DNA of 64,000 nt, from positions 3,068,501 through 3,132,500 of the forward strand of contig NZ_JYNQ01000001.1 in the NCBI RefSeq assembly GCF_000934685.1, in the 5' to 3' direction. Below, piece after piece: positions 24,458-33,021 of the stretch. The stretch's first letter is position 1; every line of letters starts with the position of its first letter. The stretch is from Lacinutrix sp. Hel_I_90. Its GTDB lineage: Bacteria; Bacteroidota; Bacteroidia; Flavobacteriales; Flavobacteriaceae. The position numbers were made by a program, and so were the translations under genes. The notes under the pieces are model-generated. The model was not told the DNA's origin and ran no database searches. It worked only from the letters and a program-made list of their open reading frames with translations.

Positions 24458-25282
24458 ATGAATAAAATAATTACTGTTTTATGCTTGCTTGTTTTATTAA
24501 GTAGCTGCGGCTCACAGAAAAAAGTAACCACGCAAAAATCTAAAAATAAGACCACGAGAGTCGTCAAGGTACCTGAAAGTACACCTAAAGCGGAAACTAA
24601 GGTGGTCATCACAGACCATCACAAAGTAGAAATACCTGTTGGTGATACACCAGAGCTTTATGCCTCTCCGACTCAAGAATACATTGCTATTTACAGTGAT
24701 ATTGCTCAGGATGAAATGCGTAATTATGGTGTGCCGGCAAGTATCACTTTAGCGCAAGGTATATTAGAGTCTGGTTCAGGAAGAGGTAGGTTATCTGTTG
24801 AAGCCAACAACCATTTTGGTATTAAATGTCATAGCGGCTGGACAGGAGCTAAAATTTATCACGATGATGATGCCTCTCAAGAATGTTTCCGCAAGTATAA
24901 AAATTCGAAATACTCGTTTAGGGATCATTCTTTATTTTTAAAAGAACGCAAGCGCTACGCAGGGCTCTTTAGTCTGCAAAAAGGCGATTACCAGGCATGG
25001 GCTAGTGGGCTGCGTGCAGCGGGTTATGCAACGGATAGAAGATATCCAGAAAAATTAATTAGTTTAATAGAGCGTTATCAATTATATCGTTTCGACGACG
25101 AAGTCTTAGGTAAAGTCGCTAATTTAAATGATAGGCATACTATAATTGCAGGGGATACACTGTATTCATTATCTAAAAAATATAACATTTCAATACAAAC
25201 ACTTCAAGAACTTAATGGTTTAGAAACCAATGCCTTATTCGTTGGACAGGTTTTGTTTGTTAAACCATTGCCAAAAGATTAA
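24458..25282 (+). CDS. Glucosaminidase-LysM lipoprotein
   Basis: A 274-residue lipoprotein ([14 protein letters not shown], Cys17). About residues 70-205 are a GH73-type N-acetylglucosaminidase domain: [20 protein letters not shown], with the catalytic Glu in ILESGSG, and [46 protein letters not shown]. The last 45 residues are one LysM domain ([20 protein letters not shown]). It should cut peptidoglycan glycan strands from the envelope side. It is tightly linked to hemL (7 bp) and to the PLP enzyme (3 bp), so the three form one operon. Confidence 0.92.
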   Translation: MNKIITVLCLLVLLSSCGSQKKVTTQKSKNKTTRVVKVPESTPKAETKVVITDHHKVEIPVGDTPELYASPTQEYIAIYSDIAQDEMRNYGVPASITLAQGILESGSGRGRLSVEANNHFGIKCHSGWTGAKIYHDDDASQECFRKYKNSKYSFRDHSLFLKERKRYAGLFSLQKGDYQAWASGLRAAGYATDRRYPEKLISLIERYQLYRFDDEVLGKVANLNDRHTIIAGDTLYSLSKKYNISIQTLQELNGLETNALFVGQVLFVKPLPKD

Positions 25283-25289
25283 TAAATTA

Positions 25290-26570
25290 ATGATATATAA
25301 AAGAAGTAGTACCTTATTTACACAAGCAGAACAAGTTATTCCTGGAGGTGTAAACTCGCCAGTTCGCGCATTTAAAGCTGTTGGCGGAACCCCTATTTTT
25401 GTTAAAGAAGCAAAAGGCGCTTATTTGTATGACGAAGATGGGAACCAATTTATAGACTATATTAATTCTTGGGGTCCCATGATTTTAGGTCATGCTTATG
25501 AACCCGTTGTTAACGCTGTTATTGCTAAAGCAAAAAAAGGAACGTCTTTTGGTATGCCAACAGAAATTGAAACCAAGATTGCTGAATTAGCCGTTTCTAT
25601 GGTGCCTAATATTGATAAAATTCGTTTTGTGAATTCAGGAACCGAAGCGTGTATGAGCGCTGTGCGTTTAGCAAGAGGTTTTACCAAAAAAGATAAAATT
25701 ATAAAATTTGCTGGCTGCTATCACGGCCATAGTGATTCGTTTTTAATTCAGGCAGGTAGTGGAGCAGTAACTTTTGGCTCGCCTAATAGTCCAGGCGTGA
25801 CTAAAGGAACAGCGCAAGATACCTTGTTAGCCAGATATAACGATTTAGATAATGTTGAAGCAATTATAAAGGCTAATCGTGATGAAATAGCCTGTATTAT
25901 TGTTGAGCCAGTCGCTGGTAATATGGGCTGTATTCCACCAAAAGACGGATTTTTACAAGGTTTAAGACGTTTATGTAATGCCTATAATATGTTGTTGGTT
26001 TTCGATGAGGTCATGACTGGTTTTCGCTTGGCAAAAGGGGGTGTACAAGAATTGTACGGTGTGAATGCAGATATTATTTGCTTCGGAAAAGTTATAGGTG
26101 GCGGCCTGCCTGTGGGGGCTTTTGCGGCGAGAAATGAAATCATGAACTATTTAGCACCGCTGGGCCCTGTATATCAGGCAGGAACATTAAGTGGGAACCC
26201 ATTAGCAATGGCGGCCGGATTGGCGATGCTAACCGCTTTGAATACAGATGCTGAAGTATTTAATCGTTTAGCAGGAAAAACTGAATATTTACATAAAGGT
26301 CTTGCTGAAGTTCTAAAGAAGCACAACATTACACATACTATAAATAGAGTAGGTTCTATGATTTCTGTGCACTTTAGCGCTACAGAAGTTGTTGATTTTG
26401 AAACTGCTGCTGAAGGCAATAATGAAACCTTTAAAACCTTTTTTCATGGGATGTTAAACGAAGGTATTTATATTGCGCCAAGTGCGTTTGAAACCTGGTT
26501 TATAACAGATGCTTTAACGTATAAAGATTTAGATAAAACCATAGCAGCTTGTGATAAAGTGTTTAGTTAA
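25290..26570 (+). CDS. hemL: Glutamate-1-semialdehyde 2,1-aminomutase
   Basis: A 426-residue class III aminotransferase-fold enzyme. It begins [24 protein letters not shown], the classic HemL start, and has the PLP lysine Lys267 in [15 protein letters not shown] (E. coli Lys265) and [14 protein letters not shown]. It makes 5-aminolevulinate for haem. The ATG at 25290 is chosen because upstream in-frame sequence overlaps the LysM gene and is not family-like. A terminator follows. Confidence 0.95.
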   Translation: MIYKRSSTLFTQAEQVIPGGVNSPVRAFKAVGGTPIFVKEAKGAYLYDEDGNQFIDYINSWGPMILGHAYEPVVNAVIAKAKKGTSFGMPTEIETKIAELAVSMVPNIDKIRFVNSGTEACMSAVRLARGFTKKDKIIKFAGCYHGHSDSFLIQAGSGAVTFGSPNSPGVTKGTAQDTLLARYNDLDNVEAIIKANRDEIACIIVEPVAGNMGCIPPKDGFLQGLRRLCNAYNMLLVFDEVMTGFRLAKGGVQELYGVNADIICFGKVIGGGLPVGAFAARNEIMNYLAPLGPVYQAGTLSGNPLAMAAGLAMLTALNTDAEVFNRLAGKTEYLHKGLAEVLKKHNITHTINRVGSMISVHFSATEVVDFETAAEGNNETFKTFFHGMLNEGIYIAPSAFETWFITDALTYKDLDKTIAACDKVFS

Positions 26571-26590
26571 TAAACATGATGAGCAAACCA

Positions 26591-26627
26591 AAAAAAAGCG
26601 GTTACAAATTTTGTAATCGCTTTTTTT
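26591..26627 (+). terminator. Rho-independent terminator after hemL
   Basis: AAAAAAAGCGGTTACAAA pairs with TTTGTAATCGCTTTTTTT (one G-T pair), followed by more T. It closes the PLP enzyme-glucosaminidase-hemL operon. Confidence 0.85.
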
Positions 26628-26733
26628 ATGGAAAAATATGGCTTTCAATTTAATCTTAGTCAGAAATTATTAAATAGCTCGGATGTAAAGCCGCAGTTAA
26701 AGTGCTTTTAACCATTAGTAATCCGAAACTAGT

Positions 26734-27210
26734 TTAGCGTTCTTGGCTTTCTATTGCACCATGGGCTTTTTCTTTTTTCTTTCCCATTTTTTTATGTCTG
26801 CCCCTTTTATGTTTTCTTTCATTCCTTTCATTCCATTTTTCATATTGGGCTTCATTAAGAATTTTTTTCATTGCTCTTTTAGTCGCGATGCTATGGTCTA
26901 ATTTATCGTTTAGCATTTTTAAACGGACAGCTTCAGAGGGTTGTTCTCCTTTTTCTTTTAGTGTCATTTTGTGCTTCATATGTGCTAAATGGCGCTTTGC
27001 ATTTTCTAGGTTTAATGGTTTGACTTGTTTTTGTTGGGCATCAGATAAATCTAAGGCTAATACCATTTTTTTAGTTTGAATCTCTGCAATATCTTCAGTA
27101 TTCATTTTATTGAAACGTTCTTTTTTCATCGCCATGCGATTCTCTTTTGTGTCTTGTGCTTGCATGTTAAATGCGACTAAGACTAATGCTATAGTCAATA
27201 ATTTTTTCAT
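26734..27210 (-). CDS. Periplasmic Spy/CpxP-like (DUF4890-type) protein
   Basis: A 158-residue protein with a cleavable signal (LLTIALVLVAFNMQAQD) and a helical, very basic mature part. The pattern TKKMVLALDLSDAQQKQVKPLNLENAK followed by LNEAQYEKW is that of LTXXQ-type Spy/CpxP relatives and DUF4890. The last 30 residues are mostly Lys, Arg and His (NERKHKRGRHKKMGKKKEK). Such proteins bind unfolded proteins or metals in the periplasm. It is a single gene with about 78 bp to the next gene upstream. Confidence 0.75.
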   Translation of the reverse strand: MKKLLTIALVLVAFNMQAQDTKENRMAMKKERFNKMNTEDIAEIQTKKMVLALDLSDAQQKQVKPLNLENAKRHLAHMKHKMTLKEKGEQPSEAVRLKMLNDKLDHSIATKRAMKKILNEAQYEKWNERNERKHKRGRHKKMGKKKEKAHGAIESQER

Positions 27211-27288
27211 ACTATTTTTATTTATTGTTTTTATACCTTTAGGACTCCAAAAGAAATAAAAGGTTTAAAGAGCGTCTTATTTTAAGAT

Positions 27289-28800
27289 CTAATTAACAGT
27301 TTGGGCTTTCGAAATTAAGTCTAATGTTGTGCTGTATAGCGGTTTGTTTTTCATTTTGCTTTTTAGCCATGCAAAATAGCTCATCACAAAAATATCTTCG
27401 CGCTTGGCCTGAATCCAAACAAAAGCGTTCTCAACCTCCTCAGAAAATGCTTTCGTGTTTGCGACCTCTGAATTTTTATAATAAGTTTCTACAAATTGGA
27501 GGTAAGTAATCACGCGTTCCTGCTTGATGCTTTTTAAGTAGCTAAAATAATGGCGTTTAAAACTTAATAATCTAGAGTCTACCAAGTCTATATTTTCCAA
27601 TTCTATATGCAGAATTATTTCGATAAGATTTTTTTTAATGACCCACTCTCTGCTGGCTTTGGTTTCGTAATACTGATCTGTGTGGTAAAACGTTTTAAAA
27701 AGTGCGTGCGCTTTTTTATAGGCTTCAGCTTGAATGTAATACATGACTAAACTGAGATGGATGTCCAGAAGCGACTCCAAATCTGGATGTTTTTTTAAAA
27801 GCATGGCTTCTAGTAGTGCAATGGCTTTTTCTTGTTGGTTTGAGTAATTGTAATTTAATGCTAGAAGTAAATGGTATTTTAGTTTAAAAGTAGAATAGTA
27901 TTTTTTATTTTTTTGAAGCATGTGGGTATTCATCAATTCCAGAAAATGTAATGATGCTTTAAATTTTTTATTTCTGAAAAGTGTATTCGCTAATAAATAC
28001 AAGACCTGAATGTGGTAATACAGTTGTTTTTCTTTGCCTTTGTGCGTTTGAAGTTTTTGATAGGTGCTAATTAAAAACGGCTCGATTTTGATATAATCAT
28101 TAGTCACAAAAGCAGAAAGACTTACTATAGTCATTAATTGGTATAAGGACTTAAACGACATGGACTCGTTAATGCTAATGTTATAGGTTTTAAAGGTGTC
28201 CTCTAGTAGTTTTTCAAAATCTAAACCATCACTAATAAAAGTGTCTTGCTTTATCGTTTGCCTGATTTTGGCGTACACAATATTAAGCTGGTCTTCTAAA
28301 ATGTAGTTTTTCTGGTTCGCTTTAAATTTTTCAATAACTACATCAATATCTACTGAAGGATTGGCATAGGCGTATTGAATTTTGGTATGGTAAATTTCGT
28401 TTAAAATAGGAAACAGAAGGTGCTCGCTAGCTAAACCTTCGGCTTTATCTAATATTTTATAAGCCACTTTAAATTGTTTATGTGCTAAGAAGGTTCTGGA
28501 GGCCAGAACGTATTTAATAATTTGCATGTCTGTAGAATTCTCTTCTTCCAGATTGGTATTCGCTATAAAATCGATGATGGATTGGTATAAACGCTTACGC
28601 AAAGCATGATAGGCATTCTTTTTAGTGCCCTTATATAGCTTTTGCTGAATGGTTTTGACGTTAGCGTCATCTTTAACTAATAATTTAAAAAGGGCAATGT
28701 TTTTTGTGTCCTTTCGTTTGTTCTTTTTTTCAAGGTAATAGATGAAGCGTTGTTGCTCATCATTAGAAAAGGTAGAAATAATCTCATTTAAATTGGTCAT
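27289..28800 (-). CDS. Helical repeat protein of unknown function
   Basis: A 503-residue protein, all helical by composition, with no signal peptide. It begins TNLNEIISTFSNDEQQRFIYYLEKKNKRKDTKN and continues with repeated helix pairs of TPR-like spacing (FKVAYKILDKAEGLASEHLL, FKASLHFLELMNTHML, YKKAHALFKTFYHTDQYYE). The N-terminal segment QQRFIYYLEKKNKR with KNIALFKLLV is shared by a flavobacterial family I know only as hypothetical. It is divergent from the membrane gene cluster at 28952. A scaffold role in the cytoplasm is only a guess. Confidence 0.75.
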   Translation of the reverse strand: MTNLNEIISTFSNDEQQRFIYYLEKKNKRKDTKNIALFKLLVKDDANVKTIQQKLYKGTKKNAYHALRKRLYQSIIDFIANTNLEEENSTDMQIIKYVLASRTFLAHKQFKVAYKILDKAEGLASEHLLFPILNEIYHTKIQYAYANPSVDIDVVIEKFKANQKNYILEDQLNIVYAKIRQTIKQDTFISDGLDFEKLLEDTFKTYNISINESMSFKSLYQLMTIVSLSAFVTNDYIKIEPFLISTYQKLQTHKGKEKQLYYHIQVLYLLANTLFRNKKFKASLHFLELMNTHMLQKNKKYYSTFKLKYHLLLALNYNYSNQQEKAIALLEAMLLKKHPDLESLLDIHLSLVMYYIQAEAYKKAHALFKTFYHTDQYYETKASREWVIKKNLIEIILHIELENIDLVDSRLLSFKRHYFSYLKSIKQERVITYLQFVETYYKNSEVANTKAFSEEVENAFVWIQAKREDIFVMSYFAWLKSKMKNKPLYSTTLDLISKAQTVN

Positions 28801-28951
28801 CTAATCGTCAGTATAATACTTATTGTGTCAATAAATATAAGGCTATTTTAAATATAGCGATATAAAATAACGTCAGTTTTAATAGAAAACTGTTTTTCTC
28901 AAGTTTGTTTTGTGTTGCATATTTGTACCCTAATCATTAAAGCATAACAGT

Positions 28952-29200
28952 ATGAAACGTACCTCTATTAAAAGGAACTCTTATGGCAGAACATTAATTA
29001 ACGAACAGCATGAGACCTTAAAAAGTAATAAGAAAGAACCTGTTAAAAACTATTTAAAGACATTAGCTTTAGTTCTCGCTTTATGTACTGCTGCCTTATT
29101 TTTAAAACAGATTCAGTACAGAGTAATTGTAGAATACAACAAAAGTGTTGCGTTTATACAAAAACATAATGTAGCATCGGTGTCACCATTAGGAGTTTAG
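28952..29200 (+). CDS. Small single-pass membrane protein
   Basis: An 82-residue protein with a basic N-terminal part (KRTSIKRNSYGR), one membrane helix (YLKTLALVLALCTAALFLKQI, about 45-64) and a short outside tail. No family recognised. It lies 1 bp ahead of the next gene and appears to head a membrane-protein operon. A GCATATTTGTACCC stretch at 28917-28929, close to the Bacteroidota -7 element, may be its promoter. Confidence 0.6.
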   Translation: MKRTSIKRNSYGRTLINEQHETLKSNKKEPVKNYLKTLALVLALCTAALFLKQIQYRVIVEYNKSVAFIQKHNVASVSPLGV

Positions 29201-29201
29201 T

Positions 29202-29669
29202 ATGAAGCTCAAACAAGTCAATACGGCCTTTGTTGTCACTACTGGAATATCAGTAATAGTCTTTGTGTATTTGGTGTTTTTGGGCTACGATGAGATTAGA
29301 AACCTTAAAGATGTGATAAAAATTATAGCGTCGATAGTGTTTCCCATTCCATTATTATTCTTTGTTCGGTTTATTTTAATTGAACATTTTTTGCCAACAA
29401 ATACAGACGAATACAAAAGGAAGAACCAAAAGTCTGCAACACTACTTTTAATGGCTTCCGTGATTATTGGTTTGCTGGTCATGCAACTCATAGAGTTTGT
29501 AACACATCAAAAATTAGAAGATCATTTAATTTTTGCGCACCTAATAAATTCTACAACTATAAGTAGTTATGTGCTCAATTTTGTTCTGTATAACAATTTA
29601 AAAGTTAATGGTGTGCTTAGTGGTGTTTTACTGTCGCTAGCCGTGCATGTTTTCTTTTTATCTATTTAA
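29202..29669 (+). CDS. Four-helix membrane protein of unknown function
   Basis: A 155-residue integral membrane protein with four predicted helices: FVVTTGISVIVFVYLVFLGY, VIKIIASIVFPIPLLFFVRF, TLLLMASVIIGLLVMQLIEF and VLSGVLLSLAVHVFFLSI near the end. No catalytic motif is seen. It starts 1 bp after the stop of the preceding small protein gene and 30 bp before another membrane protein gene, so it is surely part of the same transcript. I do not recognise the family. Confidence 0.65.
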   Translation: MKLKQVNTAFVVTTGISVIVFVYLVFLGYDEIRNLKDVIKIIASIVFPIPLLFFVRFILIEHFLPTNTDEYKRKNQKSATLLLMASVIIGLLVMQLIEFVTHQKLEDHLIFAHLINSTTISSYVLNFVLYNNLKVNGVLSGVLLSLAVHVFFLSI

Positions 29670-29699
29670 AATTTAATAATCATCAAAATAATTAATACT

Positions 29700-30188
29700 A
29701 TGAATCAAGTTTTCGAAACCCAGAAGCCCCAAGCAAAAACAAATACCAATAAGCGTGAATTGTTATTTACGTTTCAATCTATCATCGTTACTGGCTTGTT
29801 GGCTTTTACAGCGATAGCATTCTTTTTTTACAATCATTTAGCTATTGAAAAAGGCATTAAAGTCATTTTTGCGCCCTTTTTATCGGTAGTGCCCTTGCTT
29901 TTTATTCTTTCTATTTTACGCGATTTGCGTAACGGCTTCAAAGAAGGTAATTATTCAAAAAATGAAATTATAAAATTCGGAATCATTACGCTAGCCATTA
30001 CAGCAGTCTTTACCGGTATTACCTCCTTATTGTCTCAAATTGGTGCTTTAGAAATTTTACTGGCAGCCATTATAGCGATACTAAGTACCGTATTCTTTTT
30101 AAGAACGAAGATTAAAGACATTTTAGGAATGTCTATCATCACAGGCATAGCAGAAGGGATTATTATTTATATGATCTTTTTGTTTTGA
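29700..30188 (+). CDS. Membrane protein of unknown function
   Basis: A 162-residue protein with a soluble N-terminal tail of about 20 residues and four or five hydrophobic helices (FQSIIVTGLLAFTAIAFFFY, IKVIFAPFLSVVPLLFILSI, FGIITLAITAVFTGITSLL, ILLAAIIAILSTVFFL, SIITGIAEGIIIYMIFLF). No known motif. It is the last gene before a strong terminator and so closes the first of two membrane-protein units. Confidence 0.65.
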   Translation: MNQVFETQKPQAKTNTNKRELLFTFQSIIVTGLLAFTAIAFFFYNHLAIEKGIKVIFAPFLSVVPLLFILSILRDLRNGFKEGNYSKNEIIKFGIITLAITAVFTGITSLLSQIGALEILLAAIIAILSTVFFLRTKIKDILGMSIITGIAEGIIIYMIFLF

Positions 30189-30215
30189 TGATGGGTTTTT
30201 GTCATGAATAAACCC

Positions 30216-30250
30216 AAAATGGCGCAAAGCCTTATTGCGCCATTTTAAAA
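30216..30250 (+). terminator. Rho-independent terminator
   Basis: A perfect 12-bp stem AAAATGGCGCAA / TTGCGCCATTTT with a 7-base loop. It separates the unit 28952-30188 from the DUF2157 unit. Confidence 0.82.
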
Positions 30251-30284
30251 AAGACTAATTTCATAGCCTATAAATTAAACCCTA

Positions 30285-31571
30285 ATGAAATCAAATTTCA
30301 CAAAAGAATTACCAGAATTGGTTGAAAACGCAGTAATCTCTCAAGAGATAGCTACTAAAATCGAACGGTATTACGAGTCTAAATCCAATACTAGTCCTAA
30401 TCGATTATTTACTGTTTTTGCTGTATTAGGTTCTATTTTAGTGGGGCTTGGTATTATTTTGATGCTGGCACACAACTGGGACAATTTCTCAAAAACGGTT
30501 AAAACAATTTTTGCTTTTGCACCATTGGTGATTGGACAAATACTGGCTGGCTTTTCAATTTTAAAGGAAAAAAATCAAACATGGAAAGAGGGCTCAGGAA
30601 CATTTTTGTTTTTTGCAGTTGGTGCCTCTTTGGCAATGGTGAGCCAGATTTATAATATTCCAGGAAGTTTTACGAGTTATATGCTCACTTGGATTTTACT
30701 GAGTGTGCCATTACTATATCTTTTAAAATCTCATGTGCTTGCCTTATTACATATTATATACGCAACGATATATGCTTGCAACTATGGGTATGCTTATGGA
30801 GGTAAGGCGCCTTGGCTGTTTTTAGGGCTTATTTTATTACTACTGCCGTATTATATAGTGCTATTGCGAAACAGGCCAAAGGCTAATATTACTTCGGTTT
30901 TTAATTGGTTACTACCATTAAGTTTAGTAATCACTTTAGGGGCGTTTATTACAACCTTAGATGTGCTAATTTTCTTGTCTTATAGTGTGCTGTTTGGTCT
31001 GTTTTATAATTTAGGTAAACTGCCTCGGTTCGATACTTTAAAATTAAGACAAAATGGATATTTGGTTTTAGGCTCTTTAGGTACGGTTGTTTTACTTTTA
31101 ATCACCAGCTTTCGTTGGCTGTGGGAAGAAGTGCTAAGCATGTCTTCATTCTCAGGAAATGAAATAACGCTAGTTGTGGTGCTTTTTGTCTCAGCGTTAT
31201 GTGTTTTAAGTTATTTATTTTTGAAAAAACGGATAGAGAAATTCAATGGCTTTCATTTTATTTTTATAATTATGACGGTCTTGTTTTTTGTTGGTTTAGG
31301 AAATGATGTTATACCAACTATTATTACGAATGTACTCTTATTGCTTTTAGGAGTATATACAGTAAAAACAGGAATTGATAAAATGCATTTTGGTGCTTTA
31401 AACTATGGAATGATTATTATTACCGCACTCATATCTTGTAGATTTTTTGATACTAATATGAGTTTTGTTATTCGTGGGTTGCTTTTTGTAATCGTTGGCG
31501 TTGGCTTTTTTGTAACCAATTATGTTATGCTTAGAAAGCAGAACGCGAAAGAAAATAAAACATTAAAATAA
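30285..31571 (+). CDS. DUF2157 membrane protein
   Basis: A 428-residue protein with a cytoplasmic N-terminal helix-rich part (ELVENAVISQEIATKIERYY) and about 12 membrane helices. The segment LFTVFAVLGSILVGLGIILMLAHNWDNFSK, with the conserved HNWD, is the DUF2157 signature. Function is unknown. The stop overlaps the start of the next gene by one base (TAATG), and in many bacteria these two families occur as a pair, so they probably act together in the inner membrane. Confidence 0.88.
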   Translation: MKSNFTKELPELVENAVISQEIATKIERYYESKSNTSPNRLFTVFAVLGSILVGLGIILMLAHNWDNFSKTVKTIFAFAPLVIGQILAGFSILKEKNQTWKEGSGTFLFFAVGASLAMVSQIYNIPGSFTSYMLTWILLSVPLLYLLKSHVLALLHIIYATIYACNYGYAYGGKAPWLFLGLILLLLPYYIVLLRNRPKANITSVFNWLLPLSLVITLGAFITTLDVLIFLSYSVLFGLFYNLGKLPRFDTLKLRQNGYLVLGSLGTVVLLLITSFRWLWEEVLSMSSFSGNEITLVVVLFVSALCVLSYLFLKKRIEKFNGFHFIFIIMTVLFFVGLGNDVIPTIITNVLLLLLGVYTVKTGIDKMHFGALNYGMIIITALISCRFFDTNMSFVIRGLLFVIVGVGFFVTNYVMLRKQNAKENKTLK

Positions 31572-32149
31572 TGGTTATGAAAAAAATGAAATTGATATAC
31601 CTGTTTATGTTATTTGTAGCCCTTGCAATAACACAATTATTTGTGCCAGTGCACATGATTTTTGGAGAAGAAAACGTTTTAAATACAGGAAAAGCCTATA
31701 AGTTTAAAACAGCACCTGTGGATCCAAGCGACCCTTACAGAGGTAAATACATCACCTTGCAATACGATATAAATTCTATAACCACAAACGATTCAATATG
31801 GAAGCGAAACGAAGCTATTTATGTATACATAGAAGAAGATAGCTTGGGTTTTGCGGAGTTGGTTAAAGTAAGTAAAACACCTTTAGCTATAGAAAATGAT
31901 TATGTTATAGCAGAAGTAAATTGGTATGATGACTATGTTAAAAAAGTGAATTTCCAGTTGCCTTTTAATCGTTTTTATATGGAAGAAAGCAAAGCGAAAC
32001 CAGCAGAGCTAGCTTTTAGAAAAGCACAACGTGACTCATTACCGAATAATGTTTACGCTTTAGTTTTTATAAAAGAGGGTAAAGCTGTTTTACAAGATGT
32101 GTTTATAAATGACATACCTATAGCAGAGTCAGCATATTTGAAGGAGTAA
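31571..32149 (+). CDS. GDYXXLXY domain protein
   Basis: A 192-residue membrane-anchored protein (N-terminal helix LIYLFMLFVALAITQLFVPV) with the family motif in the form DPYRGKYITLQYDIN, a variant of the GDYxxLxY signature; here GD is replaced by RGK. The rest is probably extracytoplasmic beta structure. It partners the DUF2157 gene, whose stop it overlaps. An ATG two codons in (31577) is an alternative start. Confidence 0.85.
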   Translation: MVMKKMKLIYLFMLFVALAITQLFVPVHMIFGEENVLNTGKAYKFKTAPVDPSDPYRGKYITLQYDINSITTNDSIWKRNEAIYVYIEEDSLGFAELVKVSKTPLAIENDYVIAEVNWYDDYVKKVNFQLPFNRFYMEESKAKPAELAFRKAQRDSLPNNVYALVFIKEGKAVLQDVFINDIPIAESAYLKE

Positions 32150-32235
32150 GTAAGCTCGTGATTTCTTTCTTTTTGAGTAGGTCCAATTCTGGAATATAGT
32201 ATGGGCTGCACTTAAACTTATGCTATTATTTGTTT

Positions 32236-32901
32236 TTATTCTTTTTTGTTAAGAATCATCTCAATTATGCAAGAGGAGTCTCGAGGTGCATCAGATAGAA
32301 CTAAAAGGTTATGGCTTCCTAGGTCAATAGAATAATGGTCTTCAAGTTCATAACTATAAAAACTGTAACTCGTAGTAACCTCTTTTATTGTGACCGACAA
32401 ATTATAATTTACAGCAGTAAAATAGTTCCTGTTTTCAGCTTCAGGTGGCGCGTCGTATCCCCATTCTTGTATATAATCTGTAAATTCAATTTCTACAGCA
32501 TCCACTTTTTCACCTAGTACCACATTGCTGTTGTGTAAAAGCGCAAATGCTTTGCCAAATTGTGCTTGTGTTATGATTAGATACTTGATGTTGTTTTCAA
32601 TGGTAAAAGTTAAAAAGTAATTTTTATACGCTTTGGTAGGATATTCTTTTGTGGTTTGATCAGTATCAATATAAAAATCGACTATGGGTTCACCATTATT
32701 TTCAACCCTAAGGTGCATGTCGCCACTCACGTGATTTGATGAGTTTTTATCATATACTTGAAGCAAAGTGCTAATAGTTAAATCCTTATAAGTTATGGTT
32801 TGAATAGCGCCCGGCTTTAGTGGTACCTTTTTCATGTCTTCTTGTGAGCTAATGCTAGATGATATAAATAAAAACACGAGTAGTAGTATTGCTTTCTTCA
32901 T
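32236..32901 (-). CDS. Secreted protein of unknown function
   Basis: A 221-residue protein with a signal peptide (KAILLLVFLFISSSISSQ) and a beta-rich mature part (GAIQTITYKDLTISTLLQVYD, MHLRVENNGEPIVDFYIDTD). There is no lipobox. No known domain. It stands alone, convergent with the GDYXXLXY gene (86 bp gap) and downstream of the FUSC-type gene on the same side of the map but with 120 bp between. Confidence 0.65.
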   Translation of the reverse strand: MKKAILLLVFLFISSSISSQEDMKKVPLKPGAIQTITYKDLTISTLLQVYDKNSSNHVSGDMHLRVENNGEPIVDFYIDTDQTTKEYPTKAYKNYFLTFTIENNIKYLIITQAQFGKAFALLHNSNVVLGEKVDAVEIEFTDYIQEWGYDAPPEAENRNYFTAVNYNLSVTIKEVTTSYSFYSYELEDHYSIDLGSHNLLVLSDAPRDSSCIIEMILNKKE

Positions 32902-33021
32902 TCTTATAGTTGCCTAGTGGTGTTGTGCTTTTAAGTCCCTAATTTAGTGAATAATGTTATAAGTTTCTGACAATAGTATTTTCAATCAGCATAAGCCTAG
33001 TGAAGGCAACTATTAAAAAGC

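Noticed and set aside
25230..25289. Longer hemL starting within the LysM gene
   Set aside because: The added residues are an out-of-frame reading of the LysM domain; HemL begins at the ATG at 25290.
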